From Novosphingobium pentaromativorans US6-1 (GTDB lineage: Bacteria > Pseudomonadota > Alphaproteobacteria > Sphingomonadales > Sphingomonadaceae): DNA of 64,000 nucleotides. Numbering within the stretch: the first letter of the stretch is position 1; every line of letters begins with the position of its first letter. The position numbers and the translations under genes are program-made. Below the pieces are notes generated by a model. The model ran no database searches. It worked only from the letters and a program-made list of their open reading frames with translations, and was not told the origin of the DNA. The DNA lies in contig NZ_CP009291.1 of the NCBI RefSeq assembly GCF_000767465.1, positions 1,178,001 through 1,242,000 of the forward strand. The letters are read 5' to 3'. Below, piece by piece: positions 18,601 through 28,823 of the stretch.

Positions 18601-18861
18601 GCGGATCACCTGTTCCGAGGGACCGATGCTGACGACCTCGTAGCGTGCGGGCAGGCCCAGCGAATCGAGTTGGCTCGCAATGAAGTTGTCGGCAATGTCC
18701 TCACGCAGGAACCAGACGGTCCCGCCGGCCACCGTGGCAAGCGCCAGAACGCCTGCCAGCGGCGCGCGCCAGCGACGTCGCCGCCGGGCTTCGCCCGGTA
18801 GCGGTTCAGGTGTTTCGATTCCTTCGACAGGCTGGTCTTCGTCTTGCGCCATCCGCTCCAT
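15658..18861 (-). CDS. ydbH: YdbH family AsmA-like intermembrane phospholipid transporter
   Basis: YdbH is an AsmA-like protein that spans the periplasm and moves phospholipid from inner to outer membrane, partly redundant with TamB and YhdP. The protein of about 1067 aa has an N-terminal membrane helix (about 32-52, APLAGVLALATVAGGTVWFL), a long region of beta repeats that fit a hydrophobic groove, and a conserved C-terminal part with DLSAMGNFAFNALRSVDYKSME and RFILNIKAPFFSLFGSMRSLYDP. It is followed by ynbE and ydbL. Start could be 18861 or 18852; spacing gives little choice. Confidence 0.88.
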   Translation of the reverse strand: MERMAQDEDQPVEGIETPEPLPGEARRRRRWRAPLAGVLALATVAGGTVWFLREDIADNFIASQLDSLGLPARYEVVSIGPSEQVIRNLSIGDPDRPDLTIEEIRVRTRLNWGIPGIGRITIVKPRLYGTMHGNRPSFGALDKVLFTGGKEPFAMPDYDLKIVDGRGLVESEHGRIGVRIAGQGPLRGGFAGELAAVAPGLTMAGCETSKASLYGKISIASQRPRFAGPLRLASLDCADQDLALANSAAKIDFTFDKALDGGEGSIGLTAGKGHYASNRFDGASGKAQVSYRKQTLNARYDLTARGLATPQARMASLGIDGRVRSNAGLERIDVESELSGKGLALGAQLDRSLADAAHSGEGTFLGPVASQVREALQRETRGSTLEASLILRHSREGISLVVPRGSVRGGSGKALLTFSRVQAMFSGSAPRLTGNFATGGQGLPRIAGRMESSDNGGLSMHVEMPEYRAGDTRLAVPALDLVQAPGGSFGFTGSARLTGALPGGSAENLILPVHGDWAANGDLSVWPRCTTIGFDHLAFANLTIDKRSLQVCPAAGGPILRSRSGRFEVAAGVPSLDLAGHLGETPIRLSSGAIGYAQKGSNPGAVSAEALDVELGAADSASRFRVTHLDALVGKDIGGTFDEADVALYAVPLDLHRTAGDWRYADGVLTIDKASFTLVDREKVARFEPVVARDATLRLADNVITGQAVMREPRSDREVVRADIVHNLMDASGHADLTVRGITFDKSLQADTLSHLALGVVSNLEGSVHGTGRIDWNEAGVSSRGRFATDGVDFAAAFGPVKGLSGEVRFTDLLGLVTAPDQKLRIASINPGIEVNDGVLSFEMKPDYLLVVNGAHWPFMDGTLTLEPARMRIGVAETRNYTLKVTGLDAATFVQHLDLSNINASGVFDGELPLVFDEDGGRIENGYLKSREPGGNVSYIGALTYKDLSAMGNFAFNALRSVDYKSMEIGLGGSLSGEIVTRISFDGLSQGAGAKSNFLTRQVAKLPIRFILNIKAPFFSLFGSMRSLYDPTYLTDPRTLGLIDRDGKVRPRPPSIAIQPPVSENNP

Positions 18862-18905
18862 CACTTGCGCTGGCCGTGCCGGAAAGGCAATTGTTTGTGC
18901 AGGAT

Positions 18906-19673
18906 ATGCCAGACCAAGCCCCACTCTTCGATGAACGCGGCACCGATTCCGGCGACGGAATGGCGCATCGCGAGGCCCCGCGAGAAAGCACCAAGGCGAG
19001 CGGCAACGATCCGGCCGGGCATCGCGCGCGCCTTCGAAGGCGGCTGATCGAGGGCGGGGACGAGGCTCTGGCGGATCATGAGGTCATTGAACTCCTCCTG
19101 ATGCAGGCCGTTCCCCGCCGTGACATGAAACCGCTGGCGCGCAGCCTGCTCCAGCGCTTCGGCTCTCTGGCGGGGGTTCTGCAGGCTGCGCCGCGCACGC
19201 TCGCCGCTCATCCGGGCATGGGCGAAGCGAGTGCCGTCGCCCTGCGTATCGCCACAGTCGCCGCCACGCGCCTGGCGCGGCAGAAAGTGCGCGAGGCGCC
19301 GGTCATAGGATCGTGGCAGGCCCTGATCGACTACCTGACCATCGACATGGCCCATCTCACCCTCGAACGCGTACGGGTGCTCTACCTCAATGCGAAGAAC
19401 ATGCTGATCCTCGACGATCTCGTCGGCGAAGGCTCGATCGACGAGGCCGCGATCCACCCGCGCGAAGTGATCCGGCGAGCGCTGGACCTGGGCGCGACGG
19501 CCTTGATCATCGTCCACAACCACCCGTCCGGCTCACCCGAGCCCAGCCGCGCCGACATCGATGTGACCAACCGCATCGCCGAGGCCGGCAGGCTGCTCGG
19601 CGTCACGGTCCACGATCATGTCGTCATCGGCCGCGAGGGCCACGTCAGCCTGCGCGCCAAAGGCCTGATCTGA
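18906..19673 (+). CDS. radC: RadC family JAB-domain protein (DNA repair-associated)
   Basis: RadC-type proteins carry a JAB/MPN metalloprotease-like fold; a role in DNA repair was proposed historically but is not proven. From the chosen ATG the 255-aa protein has a helix-hairpin-helix region (LLQRFGSLAGVLQAAPRTLAA then HPGMGEASAVAL) and the JAB motif E...HNHPSGSPEPSRADID near residue 205. The ATG at 18906 is one choice, 18960 another. It is divergent from ydbH, with about 45 bp between the starts. Confidence 0.87.
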   Translation: MPDQAPLFDERGTDSGDGMAHREAPRESTKASGNDPAGHRARLRRRLIEGGDEALADHEVIELLLMQAVPRRDMKPLARSLLQRFGSLAGVLQAAPRTLAAHPGMGEASAVALRIATVAATRLARQKVREAPVIGSWQALIDYLTIDMAHLTLERVRVLYLNAKNMLILDDLVGEGSIDEAAIHPREVIRRALDLGATALIIVHNHPSGSPEPSRADIDVTNRIAEAGRLLGVTVHDHVVIGREGHVSLRAKGLI

Positions 19674-19674
19674 G

Positions 19675-20409
19675 ATGTGCGTCGCCGCCATCGCCTGGGA
19701 CGCGCACCCAGACTGGCTCCTTGTCGCCATTGGCAACCGGGACGAATTTCACGCCCGTCCGGCCGCTCCGCTCGCCCCCTGGAACGATGGCAGCGGGATC
19801 ATTGCCGGCAAGGACCTGCTGGGGGGCGGGACCTGGCTCGGCCTCAGCGAGGCGGGCCGCTTTGCGCTGCTCACCAACCACCGCGTGCCGGAAGGTTCCC
19901 GTCCCGGCAGGCCAAGCCGGGGAAAACTCGTCACCGACCTGCTAGAAGGCCGGGAGCCGGAGGGCCTGGGGCAGATGAATGCCTTCAATCTGGTCGAGGC
20001 CGACCACGGCGAAGCTCGGTTCCACACCAATTACCCACGTCTGGAAAGCCGCCGCCTGACGCGCGGGATTCACGGCCTGTCGAACGGCGGCTTCGACGTT
20101 CCATGGCCCAAGACAGTCCAGTTGCAACAGGCCCTCGCGGCGTGGCTGAAGCAATCCGCTGCGGAGATCGCACCGCTGCTCGCCAGCCTGCGGTCGGATA
20201 CGCCGCCCGCCGAAACGGCACCGATCGAGAACGGGCCCGAGCCGCAATCTGCACCGGTTTTCATCCGAAACGAAACTTATGGCACCCGCTGCAGCACCGT
20301 GGTGACTATTGCGCGAAGCGGGCATGGCCTGATCCACGAACGCAGCTTTTCCGCCACTGGCGAGGTTACCGGGGACAGATCCGTCACCTTCCGCTGGCCC
20401 CTCGATTGA
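19675..20409 (+). CDS. NRDE family protein (TANGO2-like)
   Basis: TANGO2/NRDE proteins occur in bacteria and eukaryotes and have been linked to haem and lipid handling. The 244-aa protein begins MCVAAIAWDAHPDWLLVAIG and has the diagnostic NRDEF at residues 21-25 (N-terminal Cys2 as in this Ntn-like fold), GGGTWLGLSEAGRFALLTN and a C-terminal YGTRCSTVV. It starts 1 bp after the radC stop, so the two genes are probably cotranscribed. Confidence 0.88.
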   Translation: MCVAAIAWDAHPDWLLVAIGNRDEFHARPAAPLAPWNDGSGIIAGKDLLGGGTWLGLSEAGRFALLTNHRVPEGSRPGRPSRGKLVTDLLEGREPEGLGQMNAFNLVEADHGEARFHTNYPRLESRRLTRGIHGLSNGGFDVPWPKTVQLQQALAAWLKQSAAEIAPLLASLRSDTPPAETAPIENGPEPQSAPVFIRNETYGTRCSTVVTIARSGHGLIHERSFSATGEVTGDRSVTFRWPLD

Positions 20410-20502
20410 CCCCGCGCTGCGCATGGACCAGCAATTGCGCATCACCTGTGAAAACTTTTCTTTTCTTGCGCATCGGCGGTTTGCCGGTAACTCCTCGCCC
20501 CA

Positions 20503-20516
20503 GGGAATGCATTCCC
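20503..20516. repeat. 14-bp perfect palindrome upstream of the DASS transporter
   Basis: GGGAATGCATTCCC lies 28 bp before the ATG at 20545, in the short gap after the NRDE gene. It could be an operator or chance; nothing in the sequence identifies a binding protein. Confidence 0.4.
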
Positions 20517-20544
20517 GGGTGCGGCGTGTAGAACAGGGATAACG

Positions 20545-22338
20545 ATGATCTTCGGAATCGATGCGGGTTCGCCGGCCGTGATGGCCGTGCTCCTGCTGCT
20601 GCTGTTCCTGGCCTTCGCATTCGAGGTGGCTGCGCCCGAAGTCGTCGCTCTCGTGCTGGTCTCCGTCCTGCTCCTGCTGGGCGTTCTCTCGACCGACGAC
20701 CTGCTCGATTCGATGGGCAATCCCGCGCCGCTGACCATCGCCTGCATGTTCATCGTCTCGTCCGCCATGGTGCGCACCGGCGCGCTGGACCTGATGGCCA
20801 GCAAGATCACCGGGCTGGGCAAGCGACGGCCGACACTGGCCATCGCGGTTTTCCTCGCGACGATCGCGACGCTTTCGGCGTTCACCAACAATACCCCGCT
20901 GGTGATGATGATGATCCCGGTCGGCATGGCGCTGGCCAAGGAACTGCGGATCACACCGTCGAAGATCCTGATGCCGATTTCCTTTGCGGCGGTCCTTGGC
21001 GGCACCGTAACGCTGCTGGGCACCTCGACCAACATTCTGGTGGACGGCGTCGCCCGCAAGGCCGGCCTTGCGCCCTTCTCGATCTTCGAGATCGCTCCGG
21101 TCGGCGCGGTCGTGGCGATTGCCGGCGTCATCTGGCTGGCAATCAGCCACCGCCTCCTGCCCGACCGCCAGACCGTTGCCGGGCTCACCACCCAAGGGGA
21201 AAACAAGCGCTTCATCGTCTCGATCTTCGTCGAGGCGGGATCCCCCTACATCGGACAGAACCCGCGCGAGATCGATCTTCTTTCGCGTTCCGAGCGCCGG
21301 CTGGTCGACGTCCTGCGCGACGACCAGTCGCTGCGGCGCGATTTCGATCACTGCCAGCTGGAAGAAGGCGACATCCTTGTCGTGCGCACCTCGGCGGCAG
21401 ACCTGATGACCATCAAGGAGCGCGGCGACCACGCTCTGACCGATTCATCGGCCGATCCGCATGTCGTGCAATTGTCCTCGCGCAACTCGGTCATGGTCGA
21501 GACGTTGCTTGCCCCGGGCGCGGGCATCATCGGCCATACCTTGGCCGACTTGCGACTGCGACGCCGCTACGGCGTCTATCCCATCGCGCTGCACCGCAAG
21601 GGCACCAATCTGCAGAAGCGCTACGAGGACGTGCCGCTGCAGGTGGGCGACACCCTGCTACTCGAAGGCGCACAGGAGGACCTGCGCAGGCTCGTCGAGG
21701 ACCAGCAGCTTGTCAACATCGCCGAGCCGACGATCCGCGGTTTCCGGCGCAACAAGGCCTGGATCGCGGTCGCCACGATGCTCGGCATCGTCGTGGCCGC
21801 CTCGTTCAATCTCATGCCCCTGGCAGGTCTTGCGGTGCTGGGCGTCGCAGTCGTGCTGGGCTGTCAGTGCGTCGAACCCGATGAGGCGTTCAAGTCCGTC
21901 GACTGGCGCATCATTGCCCTGATCATCGCCATGCTTTCGATCGGCACTGCGCTGGAAAAGACCGGACTGGTCGAATTGGTCGTGCATCTGGCCACCCCCT
22001 GGCTCGGAACGATGGGCCCGATGGTGGCGCTCGCGGCGATCTACCTGCTCAGCCTGGTCCTGACCGAACTGGTCACCAACAACGCGGTGGCCGTGGTGGT
22101 CACGCCTATCGGGATCCATCTTGCCCAGGCGCTGGGCGTCGATCCACGCCCCTTCGCGGTCGCGGTGATGTTCGCCGCGTCGGCCAGCTTCCTCACCCCT
22201 ATCGGCTACCAGACCAACACCCTTGTCTATGGCGCCGGCGGCTATCGCTTCTCCGACTTCTACAAATACGGCTTCCCGCTGACGGCGCTGGTCACGGTCA
22301 CCACGCTGATCATGATTCCGCTGATCTGGCCGCTCTGA
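20545..22338 (+). CDS. SLC13/DASS family permease with two TrkA-C domains
   Basis: A 597-aa inner-membrane transporter of the divalent anion:sodium symporter superfamily. It has an N-terminal half with the inverted-repeat motif ATLSAFTNNTPLVMMMIPV and GTSTNILVDG, two cytoplasmic RCK_C (TrkA-C) domains at about 215-395, and a second half with ELVTNNAVAVVVTPI and FLTPIGYQTNTLVYG. The SNT-type (S/T-NNT/A) motifs mark the anion site. Substrates of this subfamily (sulfate, dicarboxylates) cannot be decided here. Confidence 0.9.
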   Translation: MIFGIDAGSPAVMAVLLLLLFLAFAFEVAAPEVVALVLVSVLLLLGVLSTDDLLDSMGNPAPLTIACMFIVSSAMVRTGALDLMASKITGLGKRRPTLAIAVFLATIATLSAFTNNTPLVMMMIPVGMALAKELRITPSKILMPISFAAVLGGTVTLLGTSTNILVDGVARKAGLAPFSIFEIAPVGAVVAIAGVIWLAISHRLLPDRQTVAGLTTQGENKRFIVSIFVEAGSPYIGQNPREIDLLSRSERRLVDVLRDDQSLRRDFDHCQLEEGDILVVRTSAADLMTIKERGDHALTDSSADPHVVQLSSRNSVMVETLLAPGAGIIGHTLADLRLRRRYGVYPIALHRKGTNLQKRYEDVPLQVGDTLLLEGAQEDLRRLVEDQQLVNIAEPTIRGFRRNKAWIAVATMLGIVVAASFNLMPLAGLAVLGVAVVLGCQCVEPDEAFKSVDWRIIALIIAMLSIGTALEKTGLVELVVHLATPWLGTMGPMVALAAIYLLSLVLTELVTNNAVAVVVTPIGIHLAQALGVDPRPFAVAVMFAASASFLTPIGYQTNTLVYGAGGYRFSDFYKYGFPLTALVTVTTLIMIPLIWPL

Positions 22339-22350
22339 CGCGACAGTCCG

Positions 22351-23526
22351 TCAGGTCAGGTTGAGCCGGAACGCCGCCAGCCGCGCTACGGCCTCGTCGA
22401 GAATCGCGTCAGGCTTGGTAAAGCAGAAGCGCACGATGTGCTCGGGCCTGCCCTCGCCTTCGTAGAGCGCGGAAACCGGGATCGTGGCGACGCCGGCCTC
22501 GCGGATCGCGCGCTCTGAGAAATCGCGGTCGCGAATGGGCAGGCCGGAAGCAGCCAGATCGACGCAAAGGAACCAGGTCGCCTGGTTGGGCAGAACGGCG
22601 AATCCCGCCCGGTCCAGTCCTGCCATGAGCCTTGCGCGCGAAGCGGCCCATGCAGCGCGCTGATCGTCCAGCATCGCGTCGGGCAGGGTAAGACCTTCGG
22701 CCACGGCCCATTGCAGCGGCGGTGCGCTGGCATAAGTCAGGAACTGGTGGGCCCTGGCCAGCCCAAGGCCGACATCGCCCCTGCCGATCATCCAGCCGAT
22801 CTTCCATCCCGTCACGCCGAAGATCTTGCCTGCCGAGCCGATCTTCACGCAGCGCTCGGCCATGCCGTCGAACTGCATCAGGGAACGATGGCGCTTCGCG
22901 TCGAAGCGCACCTCCTCCCAGACTTCGTCGCAGATCGCGATGAGATCGCGTTCGACGCAAAGGCGCGCAATCGCCCCCAGTGCCTCCTCGCTCGCCACGG
23001 TCCCTGCCGGATTGAGCGGATCGTTGAGTATCAGCAGCCGGGTCCGCTCGGTCAGCACCGCCTCTATTGCCGAAATCTCGTAACGGAAATGAGGCGGCAC
23101 CAGAGGCACCGAAACGGGCACGCCCCCGGCTCTGAGGACCATCGGCGCATAGGCATCGTAGGCCGGCTGGAACAGCACGACCTCGTCTCCGGGCCGGACG
23201 AGCGCCAGCAGCGATGCGGCAATTGCCTCTGTAGCTCCGGAAGTTACGGTCACATCCTGAGGATCGACCTCAAGCCCCTGACGCCGCGCGTAATAGCCGC
23301 AAACCGCCTCGCGCAGTTCAGGCAAGCCCGCGCCGGGAGGATACTGGTTCGACTTCTCGCGCAAGGCGCGCACCGCCGCCTCGATCACCGGTGCGGGACC
23401 GGGACCATCGGGAAAGCCCTGCCCCAGGTTGATCGCCCCGGTTTCGCGCGCGAGCACCGACATCCGGTCGAACACGGTCCTTTCCATCTGCGCATAGACG
23501 GGATGGACCCGGCTGGACGACATCAT
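22351..23526 (-). CDS. pyridoxal phosphate-dependent aminotransferase (class I/II)
   Basis: A 391-aa fold-type I aminotransferase. It has the N-terminal INLGQGFPDGPGP, the substrate/PLP segments SGATEAIAASLLALVRPGDEV, NDPLNPAGTV, CDEVWEEV and the Schiff-base lysine in GSAGKIFGVTGWKIGW. The INLGQGFPD start with the NPLNPTG-like motif is found in the MalY/kynurenine-transaminase-like group (methionine or kynurenine aminotransferases). It is convergent with the DASS gene; the exact substrate is not fixed by the sequence. Confidence 0.88.
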   Translation of the reverse strand: MMSSSRVHPVYAQMERTVFDRMSVLARETGAINLGQGFPDGPGPAPVIEAAVRALREKSNQYPPGAGLPELREAVCGYYARRQGLEVDPQDVTVTSGATEAIAASLLALVRPGDEVVLFQPAYDAYAPMVLRAGGVPVSVPLVPPHFRYEISAIEAVLTERTRLLILNDPLNPAGTVASEEALGAIARLCVERDLIAICDEVWEEVRFDAKRHRSLMQFDGMAERCVKIGSAGKIFGVTGWKIGWMIGRGDVGLGLARAHQFLTYASAPPLQWAVAEGLTLPDAMLDDQRAAWAASRARLMAGLDRAGFAVLPNQATWFLCVDLAASGLPIRDRDFSERAIREAGVATIPVSALYEGEGRPEHIVRFCFTKPDAILDEAVARLAAFRLNLT

Positions 23527-23883
23527 GACTCAACTGCTCCTTTACCGGGGGCGGGACGAATTGAAGACCGGAGCGATAGCTTTCAAGCTGCCCAAAAGCA
23601 CCTGTCCCTGTCGCCCCCGGGCGCCTTACCTTCAAACCTTTCGCGCTGCGAGCCCGTCTCAGCCTCCTCATTTAATTCCATGAAATCGAACAGGAAGCGC
23701 CGGTTCACCCTCCTGCCAGCGCCGGGCTATGAACATGCCTTTCTGGAACTTGATCTGCGTTCAAGCGTCTATCGCCTTGAAGCTGGACGATTCGATGCAA
23801 GGGACCTCAATGCGAATCGCCCTGGCAATGACCGCAAGAAAGATAAGCAGCCCGGATCGGCAGGACCGTTCCCTGCCAACCCC
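23527..23883. other. intergenic region between aminotransferase and sensor kinase
   Basis: A 357-bp divergent gap. The kinase reading frame stays open through it (in-frame ATG at 23680), but the translated part before 23884 is low in recognisable features and rich in charged residues, so I treat it as upstream region. It must hold promoters for both flanking genes; none could be named. Confidence 0.5.
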
Positions 23884-24969
23884 ATGGGGACTGACTTGAG
23901 CAAGATCAGCCGATTCACCGAACGCCTGCCGCTGCTGAGCGGCATGCCGCCGGTGCAATATGGCGTGACGCTTGCGCTGTGCCTGCTGGCCCTGCTGCTG
24001 CGCTGGGAACTCGATGGCGCTTTCCCTCCGGGCTACCCTTATCTGACGTTCTTCCCGGCTGTCATCATCACCTCGTTCCTGTTCGGCCCGCGCCCGGGCA
24101 TCGTCGCGGCCGTGCTCTGCGGCCTGTTCGCGTGGTATTTCTTCATCCCTCCGCGTCTCTCCTTCCACGGCGACAGCGGAACTGTGACCGCGCTGCTGTT
24201 CTATGGCGGTGTGGTCGCAGTCGACATCGGCCTCGTCCACCTCATGCAGGCCGCGAACCGCAGGCTGCTCGATGCACGGGAGAACGTGCGTGAGCTGGCA
24301 GAAGAGCGTGGGCGGCTTGCCGATCGCAGCGAACTGCTGTTTCAGGAAATGCAGCACCGGGTCGGTAACAACCTGCAGATGATCGCGGCGGTCCTGTCCC
24401 TCCAGCTGCGCGGACTTAACGAACCGAGCGCACGCAACGCCCTGTCCGACGCCGTCTCGCGCCTTCAGGTGATCGGGCGAATCCAGCGCCAGCTCTACCG
24501 CCCCGATGGCGATCTCATGCCGCTCGACAGCTTCATCCGCGAAGTCGTGGGCCAGTTAATGGTCTCGAACGGCAGGCCCGGGATCGCGTGCAACATCGAA
24601 GCGGACTCCGGCATCGTCCTCAGGCCCGGGACTGCCGTTCCGCTTGCCCTGATTCTTTCGGAAGCGGTGGCCAATGCGCTGGAGCATGGGCTTTGCGAGC
24701 GCGAGAGTGGAACGATTCTCGTGAAGGTCCTCCAGCGGGACGACGACATCCTCCTCTCTGTCGAGGACAATGGCGCCGGTCTGCCCGACGGGTTCGACCT
24801 CGAAAAGGCGGACAGCGTGGGCCTGCGCATCTCGCGGCTGCTCAGCCAGCAACTGGAGGGCCGGATGATCCTGGAAAACCGCGGTTCTGCGCCCCATTCG
24901 AGCGGCGCGCGGATGACGATGGTCCTGCCTGCCTCGCAAATGCGGGCGCCGGAGAAGGCCCTCCCGTAA
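23884..24969 (+). CDS. sensor histidine kinase, HWE/HisKA_2 type with DUF4118
   Basis: A 361-aa membrane kinase. Residues 28-122 hold four hydrophobic segments of a KdpD-like DUF4118 region (YPYLTFFPAVIITSFLFGPR). A coiled segment precedes the HisKA_2 box QEMQHRVGNNLQMIAAVLSL, with the phospho-acceptor His158, and the HATPase part has SEAVANALEHG and VEDNGAGLPDGF. Kinases of this type act in the alphaproteobacterial general stress and light responses. There is no response regulator beside it. The start is uncertain (23680 also in frame). Confidence 0.8.
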   Translation: MGTDLSKISRFTERLPLLSGMPPVQYGVTLALCLLALLLRWELDGAFPPGYPYLTFFPAVIITSFLFGPRPGIVAAVLCGLFAWYFFIPPRLSFHGDSGTVTALLFYGGVVAVDIGLVHLMQAANRRLLDARENVRELAEERGRLADRSELLFQEMQHRVGNNLQMIAAVLSLQLRGLNEPSARNALSDAVSRLQVIGRIQRQLYRPDGDLMPLDSFIREVVGQLMVSNGRPGIACNIEADSGIVLRPGTAVPLALILSEAVANALEHGLCERESGTILVKVLQRDDDILLSVEDNGAGLPDGFDLEKADSVGLRISRLLSQQLEGRMILENRGSAPHSSGARMTMVLPASQMRAPEKALP

Positions 24970-25089
24970 CATATGGCAGGGCAACCGCCTGCAACGACCT
25001 GTCGATTCGATCAGTCTATACGGCTTCGCTAACTTGCGATTCAGCCATCCGCGCTTACATTGGCGGACGAAAGGACGGTTTATCCGACA

Positions 25090-27021
<1,932 letters not shown>

Positions 27022-27066
27022 TCCAGCGGATAGCGTACCGCGGTTTTCCCTCGGGAAAATGCAGGA

Positions 27067-27097
27067 GGGGGCGGCGAGCAGAGATGCTCACCGCCCC
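27067..27097 (+). terminator. rho-independent terminator after ftsH
   Basis: GGGGCGGCGAGCA pairs with TGCTCACCGCCCC (one bulge) across GAGA, followed by TTTTGC. It lies 45 bp past the ftsH stop and just before the end of the convergent parA-like gene. Confidence 0.85.
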
Positions 27098-27129
27098 TTT
27101 TGCTTGCCTGCACGCTTCGGGCCGACCGC

Positions 27130-27945
27130 CTATTTGCGGCGTTCAGCCAGCTTGCGCTCGATCGCATTCCACAAGAGCGCGAACTGCTTCGCAGCCGGAC
27201 TCTGGGGCGCGAAAGCCCCGACGGGCTGCTGGCGAACCGCGCTTTGCTCCACTACGCTGGCATAGGGGATGGCAGGCCAGTTCGGATGCTCCTTGAGCAC
27301 TTCACGGTGTAGCCCGCGCCGCAGGTCGAGCATCGAGAGTACCGGCAGGATCGGCGGATGCTTGCGGGTATTGCCCGCGATCTCCCGAACCACGAGATCG
27401 AAGGCCCGCGACGAAAGCGGCGATGGCGGCAACGGCACGATGACGAGATCCGCTGCGCGCACGACCTGCGCGCTCACCTCGTTCATCACCGGCGGGCAAT
27501 CCAGGATGATACGATCGTAGTCGGTCGCCAACTGCGCGGTAAGCTTGGCGAGACGCTTGCGCTTGCCGATCTGGATGAGCTTGGTGTCGAGCGCGCGCAG
27601 ACTCTCGTCGGCCGGCAGGACATCGATACCATCGATGGTGGTATGCTGGATCAGCCGCTCGGGCGATTCTTCTTTCGAGAAGACATCTTCGGCAAGGCGC
27701 GATCCCGTGGGCTCGAGGTCGAACAGGAAGGCCGAGCCCCCTGCTGCATCAAGATCCCACAGCAGGGTGCGATTCCCGGACAAGTTGGCCGCGCACCACG
27801 CAAGATTGGCGGCGAAGGTGGTCTTACCTACGCCGCCCTTGACACTGTAGATGGCGATTGTCGCACCGGAGGGCTTCGCCCTCCCGGATGATCTGGCACT
27901 GGTGCTGCCGGCTATGCGGGGCAGTGTACGTTTCTTTCCACTCAC
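27130..27945 (-). CDS. ParA family ATPase, orphan
   Basis: A 271-aa P-loop ATPase of the MinD/ParA group. It has the deviant Walker A KGGVGKT at 36-42, the switch DLDAAGGSAFLF at about 63-74 and IILDCPPVMNEVSAQVV. There is no parB or DNA-binding partner beside it, so it is not an evident chromosome partition locus; related orphans position other cargo such as chemoreceptors or carboxysomes. The N-terminal 27 residues are Ser/Arg-rich. Confidence 0.85.
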   Translation of the reverse strand: MSGKKRTLPRIAGSTSARSSGRAKPSGATIAIYSVKGGVGKTTFAANLAWCAANLSGNRTLLWDLDAAGGSAFLFDLEPTGSRLAEDVFSKEESPERLIQHTTIDGIDVLPADESLRALDTKLIQIGKRKRLAKLTAQLATDYDRIILDCPPVMNEVSAQVVRAADLVIVPLPPSPLSSRAFDLVVREIAGNTRKHPPILPVLSMLDLRRGLHREVLKEHPNWPAIPYASVVEQSAVRQQPVGAFAPQSPAAKQFALLWNAIERKLAERRK

Positions 27946-27991
27946 CCCGCAGAGACTTGCCGGTCAACCAGTTCCAGTCAACCTTTGACTA

Positions 27992-28336
27992 TCAACCGTC
28001 GTAATCGCCGCCGATCGAGGTGTTGCGGGTCGGCGCCGATGCCGTGATCCGCAGGGCCTCGGCCGACTGGCTGAGCGAGCCGACATCGTCCATCTCGTCA
28101 TCGTCGTCAGGCAGGACGCGCTGCATCGAGGTGATGAGCGTTTCCTTGAGCTCGGCGGGACGAACCGTCTGCTCGGCGATTTCGCGCAGGGCAACAACCG
28201 GATTCTTGTCACGGTCGCGGTCGACGGTCAGCTCCGCACCACCTGAGATCTCACGCGCACGCTGTGCGGCAAGCAGGACGAGATCGAAGCGGTTGGGAAT
28301 CTTGTCGACGCAATCTTCGACAGTAACGCGCGCCAT
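27992..28336 (-). CDS. rpoZ: DNA-directed RNA polymerase subunit omega
   Basis: Omega assists folding of beta' and takes part in ppGpp binding. The 114-aa protein has the conserved core [30 protein letters not shown] and [11 protein letters not shown], then an acidic C-terminal tail ([10 protein letters not shown]). The start is the ATG at 28336 with GGAG upstream; the extra 14 codons of the open frame are rejected. Confidence 0.95.
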   Translation of the reverse strand: MARVTVEDCVDKIPNRFDLVLLAAQRAREISGGAELTVDRDRDKNPVVALREIAEQTVRPAELKETLITSMQRVLPDDDDEMDDVGSLSQSAEALRITASAPTRNTSIGGDYDG

Positions 28337-28440
28337 GGGCACTCCGTAAGAATCTGCTGGTTCGGAAAGGCCGTCCAATAGGCAGATGGGCCGGGAAAGT
28401 CAAGAAAACGCGGGGGAGGCGCATTTAGGCCCCTTCCCTG

Positions 28441-28708
28441 TCAGCCCAGTTCCCCGCGCGAAGCCTGCAGCGCCAGTCGGGCCAGCTCTGGAAAGGCCTC
28501 GGCGCATTCCTTCGCCTGTGCATTGGCTGCGGTGCTGCGGATCCCGCGGCCCTTGATGCCGCGGAAGATCGCGGCGAGGCGGAAGAAGTTGAAGGCCATG
28601 CAATAGCGAGCCCGGCATGTCCTTGCGCCCGGCGCGCCGGCAATAGGCCGCGACGTAGTCCTTCTCGCTGGGCATGGCCCCGCGCGGGACCGGCTCGCTG
28701 GGCATCAA
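28441..28708 (-). pseudogene. remnant of an APH-like phosphotransferase (ACAD10/11-type), C-terminal part
   Basis: On the minus strand the end of this family is recognisable in two frames. First comes MPSEKDYVAAYCRRAGRKDM, then about 28608-28610 the frame changes, and the rest reads RYCMAFNFFRLAAIFRGIKG followed by a region ending LARLALQASRGELG and a stop at 28441. This matches the usual C-terminus of these phosphotransferases (YVAAYCRRTGR, FNFFRLAAI), but the two parts are one frame apart and everything N-terminal is missing. So it is a truncated and frameshifted remnant. The frameshift could be a sequencing error, the truncation not. Confidence 0.7.
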
Positions 28709-28823
28709 CTACGACGCGCCGGTGGGCGACTACTTGCACGCGGGGCACGAAGAATTGTCCGCAATGCACGAAACCCTGCCGGGGTCTGGCTGGTTGTCCA
28801 AGGGAAACACGGAGATTTCCCTC

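Noticed and set aside
23680..23883. 68-codon N-terminal extension of the sensor kinase
   Set aside because: It is in frame, but no Shine-Dalgarno was seen, and the translated stretch does not look like a domain; the family begins close to the first membrane segment. It stays a possible alternative start.
27130..28336. chromosome origin or partition locus suggested by the ParA gene
   Set aside because: No ParB, parS-like sites, DnaA boxes or dnaA/gid genes occur nearby.
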